DNA of 64,000 nucleotides from NCBI RefSeq assembly GCF_003014485.1, contig NZ_PYGA01000010.1, forward strand, positions 124,001 through 188,000. Direction: 5' to 3'. Shown here piece by piece: positions 45,438-53,480 of the stretch; position 1 is the first letter of the stretch, and every line of letters starts with the position of its first letter. The notes beneath the pieces were generated by a model that had not been told where the DNA came from, made no database searches, and saw only the letters and a list, made by a program, of their open reading frames with translations. The position numbers and the translations under genes are program-made. Source of the stretch: Murinocardiopsis flavida. Its GTDB lineage: Bacteria > Actinomycetota > Actinomycetes > Streptosporangiales > Streptosporangiaceae.

Positions 45438-45518
45438 GTGAGGTCCGCGCGACTCGGCGCGTCCCTGCGCGCGGAGCCGGGCGCGGCGCGCCCCCGCCCC
45501 GGGCCGGCGGCCCGATGA
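45438..45518 (+). CDS. Short upstream ORF (26 codons) overlapping the priA start
   Basis: A GTG with a strong AAGGAG ribosome site eight bases upstream opens a 26-codon frame rich in Arg, Ala and Pro. Its TGA stop overlaps the priA ATG (ATGA). The priA ATG itself has little ribosome site. This suggests translation of the short frame delivers ribosomes to priA. The peptide resembles nothing known and may matter only by being translated. Confidence 0.5.
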   Translation: MRSARLGASLRAEPGAARPRPGPAAR

Positions 45519-47593
45519 CCCCGGCCCCCGGGGACGACGCGCTGTTCGACCTGCCGGGCGCCAAGGCGGCCGCGCGGCGCAAGTCGCCCAAGCCGCGCTC
45601 CCCCGCCGCGTCGCTGCCCATCGCCCGGGTGGCGGTCGACACCCCGCTGCCGCACCTCGACCGGCTGTTCGACTACGTCGTGCCCGACACCATGGACGCC
45701 GACGCGGTACCCGGCTGCCGGGTGCGGGTCTCGTTCAGCGGGCAGAGCCTCGACGGCTTCCTCATCGAGCGGGTCGCCGAATCCGACTTCGACGGGCGGA
45801 TCGCCTACCTGAAGCAGGTCGTCTCCGCCGAGCCGGTGCTGACCCCCGAGGTCGCCGCGCTCGCCCGCGCGGTGGCCGACCGCTACGCCGGGACCCTCAG
45901 CGACGTGCTGCGCCTCGCGGTCCCGCCCCGGCACGCGCGGGTGGAGAAGGAGGAGCGGGCGGCACCCGACCCCGGCGCCGAGCCGGCGGCCGCTCCATCC
46001 GCCGACCCGCCCGCCGACCCCGATCCCGACCCCGACCCCGACCCGTGGGACGAGTACCCCGACGGCCCCGCGTTCATCGCGGCGCTGCGCGGCGGCGGCT
46101 CCCCCCGCGCCGTCTGGGCGGCGCTGCCCGGCCGCTCCTGGACCGATGCCGTCGCCGCCGCGGCCGCCGCCGCGCTCGACGCGGGGCGGGGCGCCCTGAT
46201 CGTCGTCCCCGACGGCCGCGACGCCGCCGCCATCGACGCCGCCCTGCTGGCGCGCCTGGGCGCGGGACGGCACGTCGCCCTCACCGCGGGGCTCGGGCCG
46301 ACCGAGCGCTACCGCCGCTTCCTCGCCGTGGTGCGCGGCGACGTCAAGGCCGCGGTGGGCACCCGGGCCGCGATGTTCGCGCCGGTGCGCGACCTCGGCC
46401 TGGTCGTGCTGTGGGACGACGGCGACGACGTCCACGCCGACCCGCACGCCCCCTACCCGCACGCCCGCACCGTCCTCGCCATGCGCGCGCACCGGGCCGG
46501 CGCGGCGGCGCTCATCGGCGGCTTCACCCGCACCACCGACGCCGCGCTGCTGGTCGAGTCGTCCTGGGCGCGGCCCATCACCGCCGACCGCGCCGTGCTG
46601 CGCCGCCGCGCCCCGCGGGTGCGGGCGGCCGGCGACGACGCCGAGCTCGCCCGCGACGAAGCCGCCCGCTCCGCCCGGCTGCCGAGCCTCGCGCTGCGGG
46701 TCGCCCGCGAGGCCGCGCTGACCGGCCCCGTCCTCGTCCAGGTCCCGCGCCGCGGCTACCTCGACTCCCTCGCCTGCGCGCGGTGCCGCGCCCCCGCCCG
46801 GTGCGCCGCCTGCCAGGGCCCGCTCGCGCTGCGCAGTGCGCACGCCATGCCGTACTGCCGCTGGTGCGGGCGCCTCAGCGGGGACTGGCGGTGCGCCGGG
46901 TGCGACCACGGGCGCATGCGCGCGAACGTGGTCGGCGCCCGCCGCACCGCCGAGGAGCTGGGCCGCGCGTTCCCCTCGGTGCCGGTGCGCACGTCGGGGC
47001 GCGAGGAGGTCCTCACCGAGGTGGGCGACCGCCCCGCGCTGGTCGTCGCGACCCCGGGGGCCGAACCGGCCGCCGCCGGCGGGTACGCCGCAGCGCTGCT
47101 CCTCGACGGGTGGGCGCTGCTGGGCCGCGCCGACCTGCGCGCCGCCGAGGAGGCGCTGCGCCGCTGGTTCACCGCCGCCGCGCTCGTGCGCCCGGCCGAG
47201 GACGGCGGCCAGGTCGTCGTCCTCGCCGATCCCGCGCTGCCGGCGACCCAGGCGCTGATCCGCTGGGACCCCGCCGGTTTCGCCGAGCGCGAGCTCGCCG
47301 ACCGCCGCGCGCTGGGCTTCCCGCCCGCGGTGACCATGGCCTCGGTCACCGGCGCCCCCGCCCAGGTGAACGAGCTGGTGGCGGGCGTGGAGCTGCCCGG
47401 GTCGGCCGAGGTCCTCGGCCCGGTTCCGGTCCACGGCACGGGTACCGAGGGGACCGAGCGGGCGCTGCTGCGGGTGCCCCGGGGCGACGCCCGCGCGCTC
47501 ACCGCCGCGCTGAAGGCCGCCGCGGTGGCCCGCACCGCGCGCAGGCAGGAGCACCTCGCCCAGGTGCGGGTCGACCCCACGGCGCTCATGTGA
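45515..47593 (+). CDS. priA: PriA-like primosomal protein with degenerate helicase motifs
   Basis: 692 residues. The N-terminal 3'-DNA-binding domain is clear (VAVDTPLPHLDRLFDYVVP, VRVSFSGQSLDGFLIERV). An Asp/Pro tract (DPDPDPDPDP) near 170 replaces part of the linker. The helicase core lacks a recognisable Walker A, and the DEEH box reads LWDDGDDVHADPHAPYPHAR. The zinc region keeps eight cysteines (CARC, CAAC, CRWC and CAGC). Such helicase-deficient PriA proteins are characteristic of actinobacteria. The start is the ATG overlapping the short upstream frame; a longer GTG frame at 45368 passes next to the repeat and is less likely. Confidence 0.88.
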   Translation: MTPAPGDDALFDLPGAKAAARRKSPKPRSPAASLPIARVAVDTPLPHLDRLFDYVVPDTMDADAVPGCRVRVSFSGQSLDGFLIERVAESDFDGRIAYLKQVVSAEPVLTPEVAALARAVADRYAGTLSDVLRLAVPPRHARVEKEERAAPDPGAEPAAAPSADPPADPDPDPDPDPWDEYPDGPAFIAALRGGGSPRAVWAALPGRSWTDAVAAAAAAALDAGRGALIVVPDGRDAAAIDAALLARLGAGRHVALTAGLGPTERYRRFLAVVRGDVKAAVGTRAAMFAPVRDLGLVVLWDDGDDVHADPHAPYPHARTVLAMRAHRAGAAALIGGFTRTTDAALLVESSWARPITADRAVLRRRAPRVRAAGDDAELARDEAARSARLPSLALRVAREAALTGPVLVQVPRRGYLDSLACARCRAPARCAACQGPLALRSAHAMPYCRWCGRLSGDWRCAGCDHGRMRANVVGARRTAEELGRAFPSVPVRTSGREEVLTEVGDRPALVVATPGAEPAAAGGYAAALLLDGWALLGRADLRAAEEALRRWFTAAALVRPAEDGGQVVVLADPALPATQALIRWDPAGFAERELADRRALGFPPAVTMASVTGAPAQVNELVAGVELPGSAEVLGPVPVHGTGTEGTERALLRVPRGDARALTAALKAAAVARTARRQEHLAQVRVDPTALM

Positions 47594-47681
47594 GCCCGCC
47601 GCCGTAGGGTGTGGCTGTCCCGGGGCCGCCGGCCCCTCGACCACGGCGGGCGCGCCCCGCCGGCGCTCCAGAGAGGGCACG

Positions 47682-48506
47682 ATGCGCCACTCCTCCCCCG
47701 AGTTCGCCGCGCTGGCGGAGAACGGGACGATCCTGCGCTGCCTGGTCGGCTCCACCGTGCACGGCACGGCGGTCGACGACCAGGGCGACCGCGACGAGAT
47801 GGGGATCTGCGTCGAGCCCAAGGAGTACGTGGTGGGGCTGCGCCGGTTCGACCAGTACATCCACCGCACCCGGCCCGACGGGGTCCGTTCCGGGCCCGGC
47901 GACCTCGACCTCACCGTCTACTCGCTGCGCAAGTGGATGCGGCTCGCCCTCGACGGCAACCCGACGGTGCTGCTGCCGCTGTTCGTGCCCGACTCCCAGG
48001 TCGTGCGCCGCACGCCCCTCGCCGACGAGCTGCGCGCGCAGGCGCACCGGTTCGCGACCCGCGCCGCTGGCCGGCGGTTCATCGGGTACCTGCGGTCGCA
48101 GCGCGAGAGCATGCTCGGGCTGCGCGGCGGGCGCAAGGCCAACCGGCCGGAGCTGATCGAGCGGTTCGGCTTCGATGTCAAGTTCGCCCACCACATGGTC
48201 CGGCTCGGGATCCGGGGCGTCGAGCTCATGGAGACCGGCCGCATCACCCTGCCCATGGCGGAGCCGTGGCGGTCCTGGCTGGTCGCGCTGCGCACGGGCG
48301 GGCACACCCGGGAGGAGGCGCTCGACGAGGCGCGCGCACTGGAGGACCGGCTGCTGGCCCTCGTGGCGGCCGTCGACCTGCCGGATGCGGCCGACCGCGA
48401 GTGGGCCGACCGCTGGCTGGTCGACGCCTACGAGCGGGTGTGGAGCGGCGGGGAACCCGGCGCGGGCGTCACTCCGCGACCGGCCGCGCGGGGTCCGGCC
48501 CGCTGA
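47682..48506 (+). CDS. RlaP-like nucleotidyltransferase (DNA polymerase beta superfamily)
   Basis: 274 residues. N-terminal motif CLVGSTVHGTAVDDQGDRDE (residues 20-39) has the GS and Asp-rich active-site pattern of the RNA-repair-pathway nucleotidyltransferase family, followed by DLDLTVYSLRKWMRLAL and KFAHHMVRLGIRGVELM. Other members occur with RNA ligases, but none is adjacent here. The start follows GAGAGGG. The 3' end overlaps the convergent DinB-like gene by 38 bases. Confidence 0.82.
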   Translation: MRHSSPEFAALAENGTILRCLVGSTVHGTAVDDQGDRDEMGICVEPKEYVVGLRRFDQYIHRTRPDGVRSGPGDLDLTVYSLRKWMRLALDGNPTVLLPLFVPDSQVVRRTPLADELRAQAHRFATRAAGRRFIGYLRSQRESMLGLRGGRKANRPELIERFGFDVKFAHHMVRLGIRGVELMETGRITLPMAEPWRSWLVALRTGGHTREEALDEARALEDRLLALVAAVDLPDAADREWADRWLVDAYERVWSGGEPGAGVTPRPAARGPAR

Positions 48507-49035
48507 GGCCCGCCCGGTACAGGTCGCGCAGCAGGGCGACCTCCGCGCCGTGGTGGATCAGCTCCCTGTTGATGTGCAGGGCGAGCATCGCGAAGGGGAA
48601 CTCGGCCCACTGCTCCGGCTCGGCGGCGCCCACGGGCGCGGCGAGCGCCTCGGGGCCCAGTTCGCGCACGCCCGCGCACCAGGCGCGGTAGGCGTCGCCC
48701 AGGCGGGTGAGGGCTTCGTCGGCGCTACCCGGCCACGACACGGTGTCGAGGCGCATGGACCGGTCGCCGAAGTGGTGGTCGACCCGCAGTTCGAGCACTC
48801 CCACGGCCATGTGGCCAAGCCGCCAGCCGATGGTGGTGACGGGCGGCGGCGACGGCTCCGGCCACGTCCAGTCGACGGTGTGGCCGCCGTCGCCGCGCGG
48901 CCGCACGGTCCAGCAGCCCTCGACCGGCTCCCAGTAGAACTCGCGGTCGCCGAGGCCGCGCAGCCGCGGCCACAGCGACACATCCCAGTAGAACTCCAAC
49001 TGCCCCAGCAGCTCATCGGTCCAGTTCAGCGCCAT
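48469..49035 (-). CDS. DinB-superfamily protein
   Basis: 188 residues, four-helix bundle expected. The DinB-like metal positions are suggested by GHMAVGVLELRVDHHFG (about 74-90) and the C-terminal INRELIHHGAEVALLRDLY. Family members include thiol-dependent S-transferases and hydrolases using bacillithiol or mycothiol; the actual reaction here is unknown. The gene lies 21 bases after the upstream methyltransferase gene on the same strand and overlaps the convergent RlaP-like gene. Confidence 0.85.
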   Translation of the reverse strand: MALNWTDELLGQLEFYWDVSLWPRLRGLGDREFYWEPVEGCWTVRPRGDGGHTVDWTWPEPSPPPVTTIGWRLGHMAVGVLELRVDHHFGDRSMRLDTVSWPGSADEALTRLGDAYRAWCAGVRELGPEALAAPVGAAEPEQWAEFPFAMLALHINRELIHHGAEVALLRDLYRAGLSGPDPARPVAE

Positions 49036-49056
49036 GGCCCCCCGCTATTCGCACCG

Positions 49057-49686
49057 TCAGGCCCGGCCGGCGACACCGGCCAGCACCCCCACGCCGGAGC
49101 CGGTGACCTCGGCGTCGGGGTACGGCCACCATGCCATGTCGGCGAGGCCGGGATCGAGCACCGTGAACGGCGCGAACAGGCGCGTTGCGGCACGGGCGCC
49201 CGCGCCGTCGCCGGGAGCGGGGCGGCAGATGACGACGTGGCTGCCCGGCGCGGTCGCCGCGTGGGCGTCGCGCACCAGCGCCGCGACGGCGGTGTCGGTG
49301 AGGTCGCCGGTGTCGACCAGCAGCAGCGCGATGGGCGCGGCGGGGTCGAGCGCGCCGCTGCGCAGGACGGTGCCGAGCGGGCCGCCGGACAGGTGGACGG
49401 CCGACGCCTCCGGCCGGTGCTCGCGCGCCGCAGTGTGGACCGCCTCGGCGGTGGCCGGGCGGGCGCCGACGTTGACGAACTGGCGGACGCCGAGGTCGGC
49501 GGCGAGGTAGCCGACGACCCGGCGGACGAAGCCGCGCCGCGCGCGGGCCAGCGCGAGCGCCTCGGGCGGGGCCGCGCGGGGCCGCGGCGCGCGGGGCGGT
49601 GCCGCCCCGAACCGCAGGACGTGCGGGCCGCCGGTCTCGGGCGCGCCGACCGGCCGAGGGCCGCTGAGTTCCTGCTCCTCGGACAA
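49057..49686 (-). CDS. SAM-dependent methyltransferase, DUF574/PF04672-like, shortened
   Basis: 209 residues, shorter than the usual 265-280. The fingerprint RRGFVRRVVGYLAADLGVRQFVNVGA-type segment begins at about residue 51, which is the family hallmark (helix then SAM site region). The later acidic stretch VYVDNDP-type motif is not seen; instead ASAVHLSGGPLGTVL occupies that place. It may be a diverged or inactive member of this actinobacteria-specific family. Role unknown. Confidence 0.7.
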   Translation of the reverse strand: MSEEQELSGPRPVGAPETGGPHVLRFGAAPPRAPRPRAAPPEALALARARRGFVRRVVGYLAADLGVRQFVNVGARPATAEAVHTAAREHRPEASAVHLSGGPLGTVLRSGALDPAAPIALLLVDTGDLTDTAVAALVRDAHAATAPGSHVVICRPAPGDGAGARAATRLFAPFTVLDPGLADMAWWPYPDAEVTGSGVGVLAGVAGRA

Positions 49687-49755
49687 CCGCGCTCCCCATT
49701 CACCGCCGGCTCGCGCGGGTGCGCCGGCGGCAGCACCGCACCGCCGTGACCCGCG

Positions 49756-51105
49756 TCACTGCGGGTCGATGCTACCGCCCGTCGCGCGGCGCGGGTCGGG
49801 GACCGGGGCGATCCGGCCGTCTTCGAGCTCGTAGTCCCACCGGGGGCCGCGCTCGGCGAGTTCGGCGACCGCGGCGACGAGGCGGTCGACGTGCGCCGCC
49901 GTGGTGCCCAGTCCGAGGCTGGCCCGCACCGCCTGGGCGTGGCCCGGCGGCAGGAGTTCGCGGGTCAGCAGGTGCGCGCAGAACAGTCCGTCGCGCACCC
50001 CGATGCCGTACTCGGCGGACAGGGCCGCGGCGAGCAGGTCGGCGGCGATGCCGTCGACAACGAACGACACGATCCCCACACGCGGCCCGCCGGCGTCCCA
50101 CAGGCTCAGATCGTGGACGCCGGGGATCGCGGCGAGACCCGCGCGCAGCCGGTCCAGCAGCGCCTGCTCCTCGGCGTGCAGCAGCTCCTGGCCCGCCGCG
50201 CGGAGCGTGTCGCAGGCCGCGGCGAGGCCGACGGCGCCCAGGACGTTGGGGCTGCCGGCCTCGTGCCGGGCGGGCAGGTCGTTCCAGCGCACGTCGTCCT
50301 CTGTGACGGAGGCGGTGGCGCCGCCCCCGGCGAGGTAGGGCACCGCGGCGCGCAGCCAGTCGGTGCGCCCGGCGAGCACGCCCGCGCCGAACGGGGCGTA
50401 CAGCTTGTGCCCGGAGAAGGCGACGTAGTCGACGCCGCTGCGGCTCAGGCTGAACGCCTGGTGCGGCACCAGCTGGGCTGCGTCCACCACGATGCGCGCC
50501 CCCGCGGAGTGCGCGACGGCGGTGAGCTCGTCGACGGGCCAGATCTCCCCGGTGACGTTGGAGGCCGCGGTCACGCACAGCAGCCGCGGCCCCTCGGGGG
50601 CGTCGAGCAGCGCGGCCCGCGCGGCGGCCACGGCGTCCTCGGGCCCGGCGGGCAGCGGCAGCCGCACGACGCGGCCGGCCCGGGCGCCCCGGTGCTGCCA
50701 CGGCAGCAGCGCGGCGTGGTGCTCACCGGCGAACACGACAACGGTGCAGCCGTCGGGCACGGACCGGGCGAGCAGGTTCAGGGCGTCGGTGGTGCTGCGG
50801 ACGAACAGCACCGCGTCGTTGCCGCGCGCGCCCACGAACCGCGCCACCGAGCGGCGGGCCGCCTCGTAGGCGTCGGTGCTCACCTGCGAGTGGTAGCCCG
50901 CCCCGCGGTGGACGCTCGCGTAGTAGGGCAGCGCCTCCTCCAGCCGCCGCCGCACGGCGCCGAGGCAGGGCGCGCTCGCGGCGTAGTCGAAGTTGGCGTA
51001 CTCGACCTGCTCCCCGGTGACGAGCGGGATGCGGACGTCGGCACCGACGATGCCGACGTCGACGGCGGAGGGGGTGGCGGCGGGGTTCGCGGCGACAGTG
51101 GTCAC
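49756..51105 (-). CDS. Class V aminotransferase-fold PLP enzyme (cysteine desulfurase-like) under SAM-IV riboswitch
   Basis: 449 residues, fold type I. NFDYAASAPCLGAVRRRLEE (about 32-51) opens the domain; the PLP Lys is in VAFSGHKLYAPFG near 238; VVDAAQLVPHQ holds the cofactor Asp; FVRSTTDALNLLAR is the phosphate loop. It resembles NifS/SufS/EgtE-type C-S lyases, though the mobile-loop Cys is not evident. The GTG at 51105 has AGAGG eight bases upstream; a longer frame runs through the riboswitch. SAM-IV control implies a job in methionine or sulfur metabolism. Confidence 0.85.
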   Translation of the reverse strand: MTTVAANPAATPSAVDVGIVGADVRIPLVTGEQVEYANFDYAASAPCLGAVRRRLEEALPYYASVHRGAGYHSQVSTDAYEAARRSVARFVGARGNDAVLFVRSTTDALNLLARSVPDGCTVVVFAGEHHAALLPWQHRGARAGRVVRLPLPAGPEDAVAAARAALLDAPEGPRLLCVTAASNVTGEIWPVDELTAVAHSAGARIVVDAAQLVPHQAFSLSRSGVDYVAFSGHKLYAPFGAGVLAGRTDWLRAAVPYLAGGGATASVTEDDVRWNDLPARHEAGSPNVLGAVGLAAACDTLRAAGQELLHAEEQALLDRLRAGLAAIPGVHDLSLWDAGGPRVGIVSFVVDGIAADLLAAALSAEYGIGVRDGLFCAHLLTRELLPPGHAQAVRASLGLGTTAAHVDRLVAAVAELAERGPRWDYELEDGRIAPVPDPRRATGGSIDPQ

Positions 51106-51117
51106 AGTGCACCTCTC

Positions 51118-51140
51118 ATGGGTCTCGGGGGACCCCATGG
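51118..51140 (-). promoter_or_regulatory. Hairpin next to the aminotransferase ribosome site
   Basis: CATGGGTC (51118-51125) pairs with GGACCCCATG (51131-51140), with one bulge. On the minus strand it ends just before the AGAGG ribosome site. With the SAM-IV aptamer 30 bases further up, it may be part of the expression platform that hides or frees the start region. Confidence 0.4.
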
Positions 51141-51171
51141 GACGCACACGCAGTGCTGCCGTGGCCGGATA

Positions 51172-51304
51172 GGGTCCGCGCTTGCCTGACACGTAGCTGA
51201 TAGACGGTCGTGTCTCGACCTGGTCCTCACCCGGGGCACCCCACCGCGGAACAGAGGGTTGCCGGCCAGCAAGCCGGGGCTTCGCGCTGGCACTCATGAC
51301 CTGG
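51172..51304 (-). promoter_or_regulatory. SAM-IV riboswitch aptamer
   Basis: On the minus strand: GGTCATGAGTGCCAGCG, then AAGCCCCGGCTTGCTGGCCG followed by GCAACCCTC, then CCGCGGTGGGGTGCCCCGGG, GTGAGGACCAGG, and a pseudoknot-side tail GGCAAGCGCGGACCC. The order and core sequences match the SAM-IV class described from actinomycetes. The outer GGTC/GACC pairing closes P1. The only downstream gene is the class V aminotransferase. Confidence 0.9.
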
Positions 51305-51410
51305 GGACGACTGTAGCGCACTCGCCGACGCCGCTGCCGCCCGGCCCGCCTCCCGCGAACCGGTGGGCCGCGCTGGCCGGTGCCCGGCGGGGGTGCCTAG
51401 AGTCGCCCCT

Positions 51411-51471
51411 AGGGCGTTCTCCGCGGACCGTTCCTGGCTCGCGCCCGGACGCGGCCACGTGACACGCCCCG
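51411..51471. repeat. Possible decayed copy D of the palindromic repeat
   Basis: Read on the minus strand, GCGAGCCAGGAACGGTCCGC followed by GGAGAACGCCC matches copy B at about 21 of 31 positions, and CCTAGGGCG flanks it as in copy B. The other end (GACACGCCCC) resembles the AACACGCCC end of copy C. The similarity is moderate and judged by eye. It lies between the SAM-IV riboswitch and gcdH. Confidence 0.3.
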
Positions 51472-51523
51472 GTAGGTCCGCGGCAATCGCGCGACCGGCG
51501 ACCACTGCCACGGAAAGGACCCA

Positions 51524-52714
51524 ATGAGCGAGCGACGCAAGGCAGCACCGCCCGACCCGCACGACTTCCTCGCCGTCGACGCCGAGCTGGCCGCGGAGGA
51601 GCGCGACATCCGCGACTCCGTGCGGGCCTTCGCGGCCCGCGAGCTGGCGCCGTCGGTCGCCGACTGGTTCGAGGCCGGCACCATCCCCGACCCCCGCGCC
51701 CTGGCGAAGGCGTTCGGGGAACTCGGCGTGTTCGGCATGCACCTCGACGGGTACGGCTGCGCCGGGGTCAGCGCCACCGCCTACGGGGTCGCCTGCCGCG
51801 AGCTCGAAGCGGTCGACTCCGGGCTGCGCAGCTTCGTGTCCGTCCAGGGCTCCCTGGCGATGGCGGCGATCCACAAGTTCGGGTCGGCGGAGCAGAAGCA
51901 GGAGTGGCTGCCGCGCATGGCGTCCGGCGACGCCATCGGCTGCTTCGGGCTGACCGAGCCCGACTCCGGCAGCGACCCCGGGTCGATGCACACCCGGGCC
52001 CGGCGCGACGGCGCCGACTGGGTCCTCGACGGCACCAAGATGTGGATCACCAACGGCACCGTCGCCGACGCCGCGGTCGTGTGGGCGGCCACCGACGACG
52101 GCATCCGCGGCTTCCTGGTGCCCACCGCGACCCCCGGGTTCGCGGCGAACACCATCCACCGCAAGCTGTCGCTGCGCGCGTCCATCACCGCCGAACTGGT
52201 CCTCGACGGGGTGCGGCTGCCCGATTCGGCCCGGCTGCCCGGCGCAGCCGGGCTCGGCGCCCCCCTGGCGTGCCTGAACGAGGCCCGTTACGGCATCGTG
52301 TGGGGCGCCGTTGGGGCCGCGCGCACCTGCTACGAGGCGGCGCTCGACTACGCAGGCACCCGGGTGCAGTTCGACCGGCCCATCGCGGGGTTCCAGCTCA
52401 CCCAGCGCAAGCTGGCGGACATGCTGGTCGACGTCAACAACGCGCAGCTGGCGGCGCTGCGCATCGGCCGGTTGAAGGACGCGGGCGCGTGCCACCACAC
52501 CCACGTCAGCTACGGCAAGTTCGCCAACGTCGCCGCAGCCCAGCGGGTCGCGGCCGCGGCGCGCGCGATCCACGGCGCCAACGGCATCACCCTGGAGTAC
52601 CCGGTGCTGCGGCACATGCTGAACCTGGAGACGGTCGCCACCTACGAGGGCACCGAGGACGTGCACGCGCTCAGCCTCGGCCAGGCCGTGACGGGGGTCT
52701 CGGCGTTCCGGTAG
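51524..52714 (+). CDS. gcdH: Acyl-CoA dehydrogenase, glutaryl-CoA dehydrogenase type
   Basis: 396 residues. FAD enzyme oxidising and decarboxylating glutaryl-CoA to crotonyl-CoA in lysine/tryptophan breakdown. Signatures: CFGLTEPDSGSDPGSM (about 143-158), MWITNG, the Arg region VQFDRPIAGFQLTQRKLADM and catalytic Glu in TYEGTEDVHALSLG near the C-terminus. The start is the ATG at 51524 after a GGAAAGGA site. No lysine degradation neighbours, so the substrate is assigned by similarity only. Confidence 0.9.
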   Translation: MSERRKAAPPDPHDFLAVDAELAAEERDIRDSVRAFAARELAPSVADWFEAGTIPDPRALAKAFGELGVFGMHLDGYGCAGVSATAYGVACRELEAVDSGLRSFVSVQGSLAMAAIHKFGSAEQKQEWLPRMASGDAIGCFGLTEPDSGSDPGSMHTRARRDGADWVLDGTKMWITNGTVADAAVVWAATDDGIRGFLVPTATPGFAANTIHRKLSLRASITAELVLDGVRLPDSARLPGAAGLGAPLACLNEARYGIVWGAVGAARTCYEAALDYAGTRVQFDRPIAGFQLTQRKLADMLVDVNNAQLAALRIGRLKDAGACHHTHVSYGKFANVAAAQRVAAAARAIHGANGITLEYPVLRHMLNLETVATYEGTEDVHALSLGQAVTGVSAFR

Positions 52715-52779
52715 GCCCGTGTACCTGCGCACGCGCGCGAGCCGCCAGAATGGAAGGGACCGGACTTAGGGAGATGGCG

Positions 52780-53244
52780 ATGGCGAACGGCACGGGCCGA
52801 TTCCCGACCACCAGGGTGCGGCGGACCCTCAACACCGTCCTCGGCGGGCTCGTCAAGTACGGTGTCGCCGCCCCGCAGCTCCACCTGCTCACGACCAGGG
52901 GGCGTACGTCGGGCTTCCTGCGCAGCACGCCCATCATCCTGGTCGAGAACGCGCAGGGCCGGTTCCTCGTCGCCCCCTACGGCCCCGTCGGCTGGGTGCG
53001 CAACATCCGCGGCGACGGGTTCGGCACGCTGCGCCGGGGCGGCTGGATCGAGCTCATCAGCGTGACCGAGGTCGGCCCCGAGCGCGCGGCCCCGGTCCTG
53101 CGCGAGTACCTCGATCACCCCCGCGCGGCCTGCGTCGGCGACCACTTCGAGGTCTCCCCGCACGACCCGATCGGCGCCTTCGAGAAGATCGCCGCCAACC
53201 ACCCCGTGTTCGAGATCGTGCGCAGCACGACCGTCCGGCTGTAG
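52780..53244 (+). CDS. Deazaflavin (F420)-dependent nitroreductase family protein
   Basis: 154 residues, split-barrel fold of the Ddn type. Typical order: LLTTRGRTSGFLRSTPIIL (about 36-54), FLVAPYGPVGWVRNIRGDG (about 63-81) and HPVFEIVRSTT at the end. Uses F420H2 to reduce quinones or nitro compounds. ATG at 52780 has AGGGAG six bases upstream; an ATG two codons earlier is too close to that site. Unlinked to F420 synthesis genes here. Confidence 0.88.
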   Translation: MANGTGRFPTTRVRRTLNTVLGGLVKYGVAAPQLHLLTTRGRTSGFLRSTPIILVENAQGRFLVAPYGPVGWVRNIRGDGFGTLRRGGWIELISVTEVGPERAAPVLREYLDHPRAACVGDHFEVSPHDPIGAFEKIAANHPVFEIVRSTTVRL

Positions 53245-53254
53245 CCGGGCGCCG

Positions 53255-53297
53255 CCGGGCCGCCGCCCGCCGTTGGGCGCGGGCCCGGGCGGCCCGG
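53255..53297 (+). terminator. Hairpin after the nitroreductase gene
   Basis: CCGGGCCGCC (53255-53264) and GGCGGCCCGG (53288-53297) are perfect 10-base arms, starting ten bases after the stop codon. Confidence 0.6.
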
Positions 53298-53480
53298 TGA
53301 CGCCTGCCGCCACCGATCCCGGCCTCGTCCCCTGGGGGCGCGGCCGTCCGCGTGCCGTCCTTCCAAAGCACCATGCCGGGCTCCGCACAGCGCAGGATCC
53401 GCGGACGGCCTCTGACCGGCCACGATGGTCGTAGCCGCCGGAACCGGCGGCCGCGACGCCGATCAGGGGAGCCCGCACCC

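Noticed and set aside
46010-46050. Hexanucleotide repeat as a separate repeat element
   Set aside because: It lies in frame in priA and encodes the Asp-Pro tract; described there instead.
45377-47914. 845-codon minus-strand frame opposite priA
   Set aside because: Shadow of priA; it also runs through the repeat and the start of the next gene.
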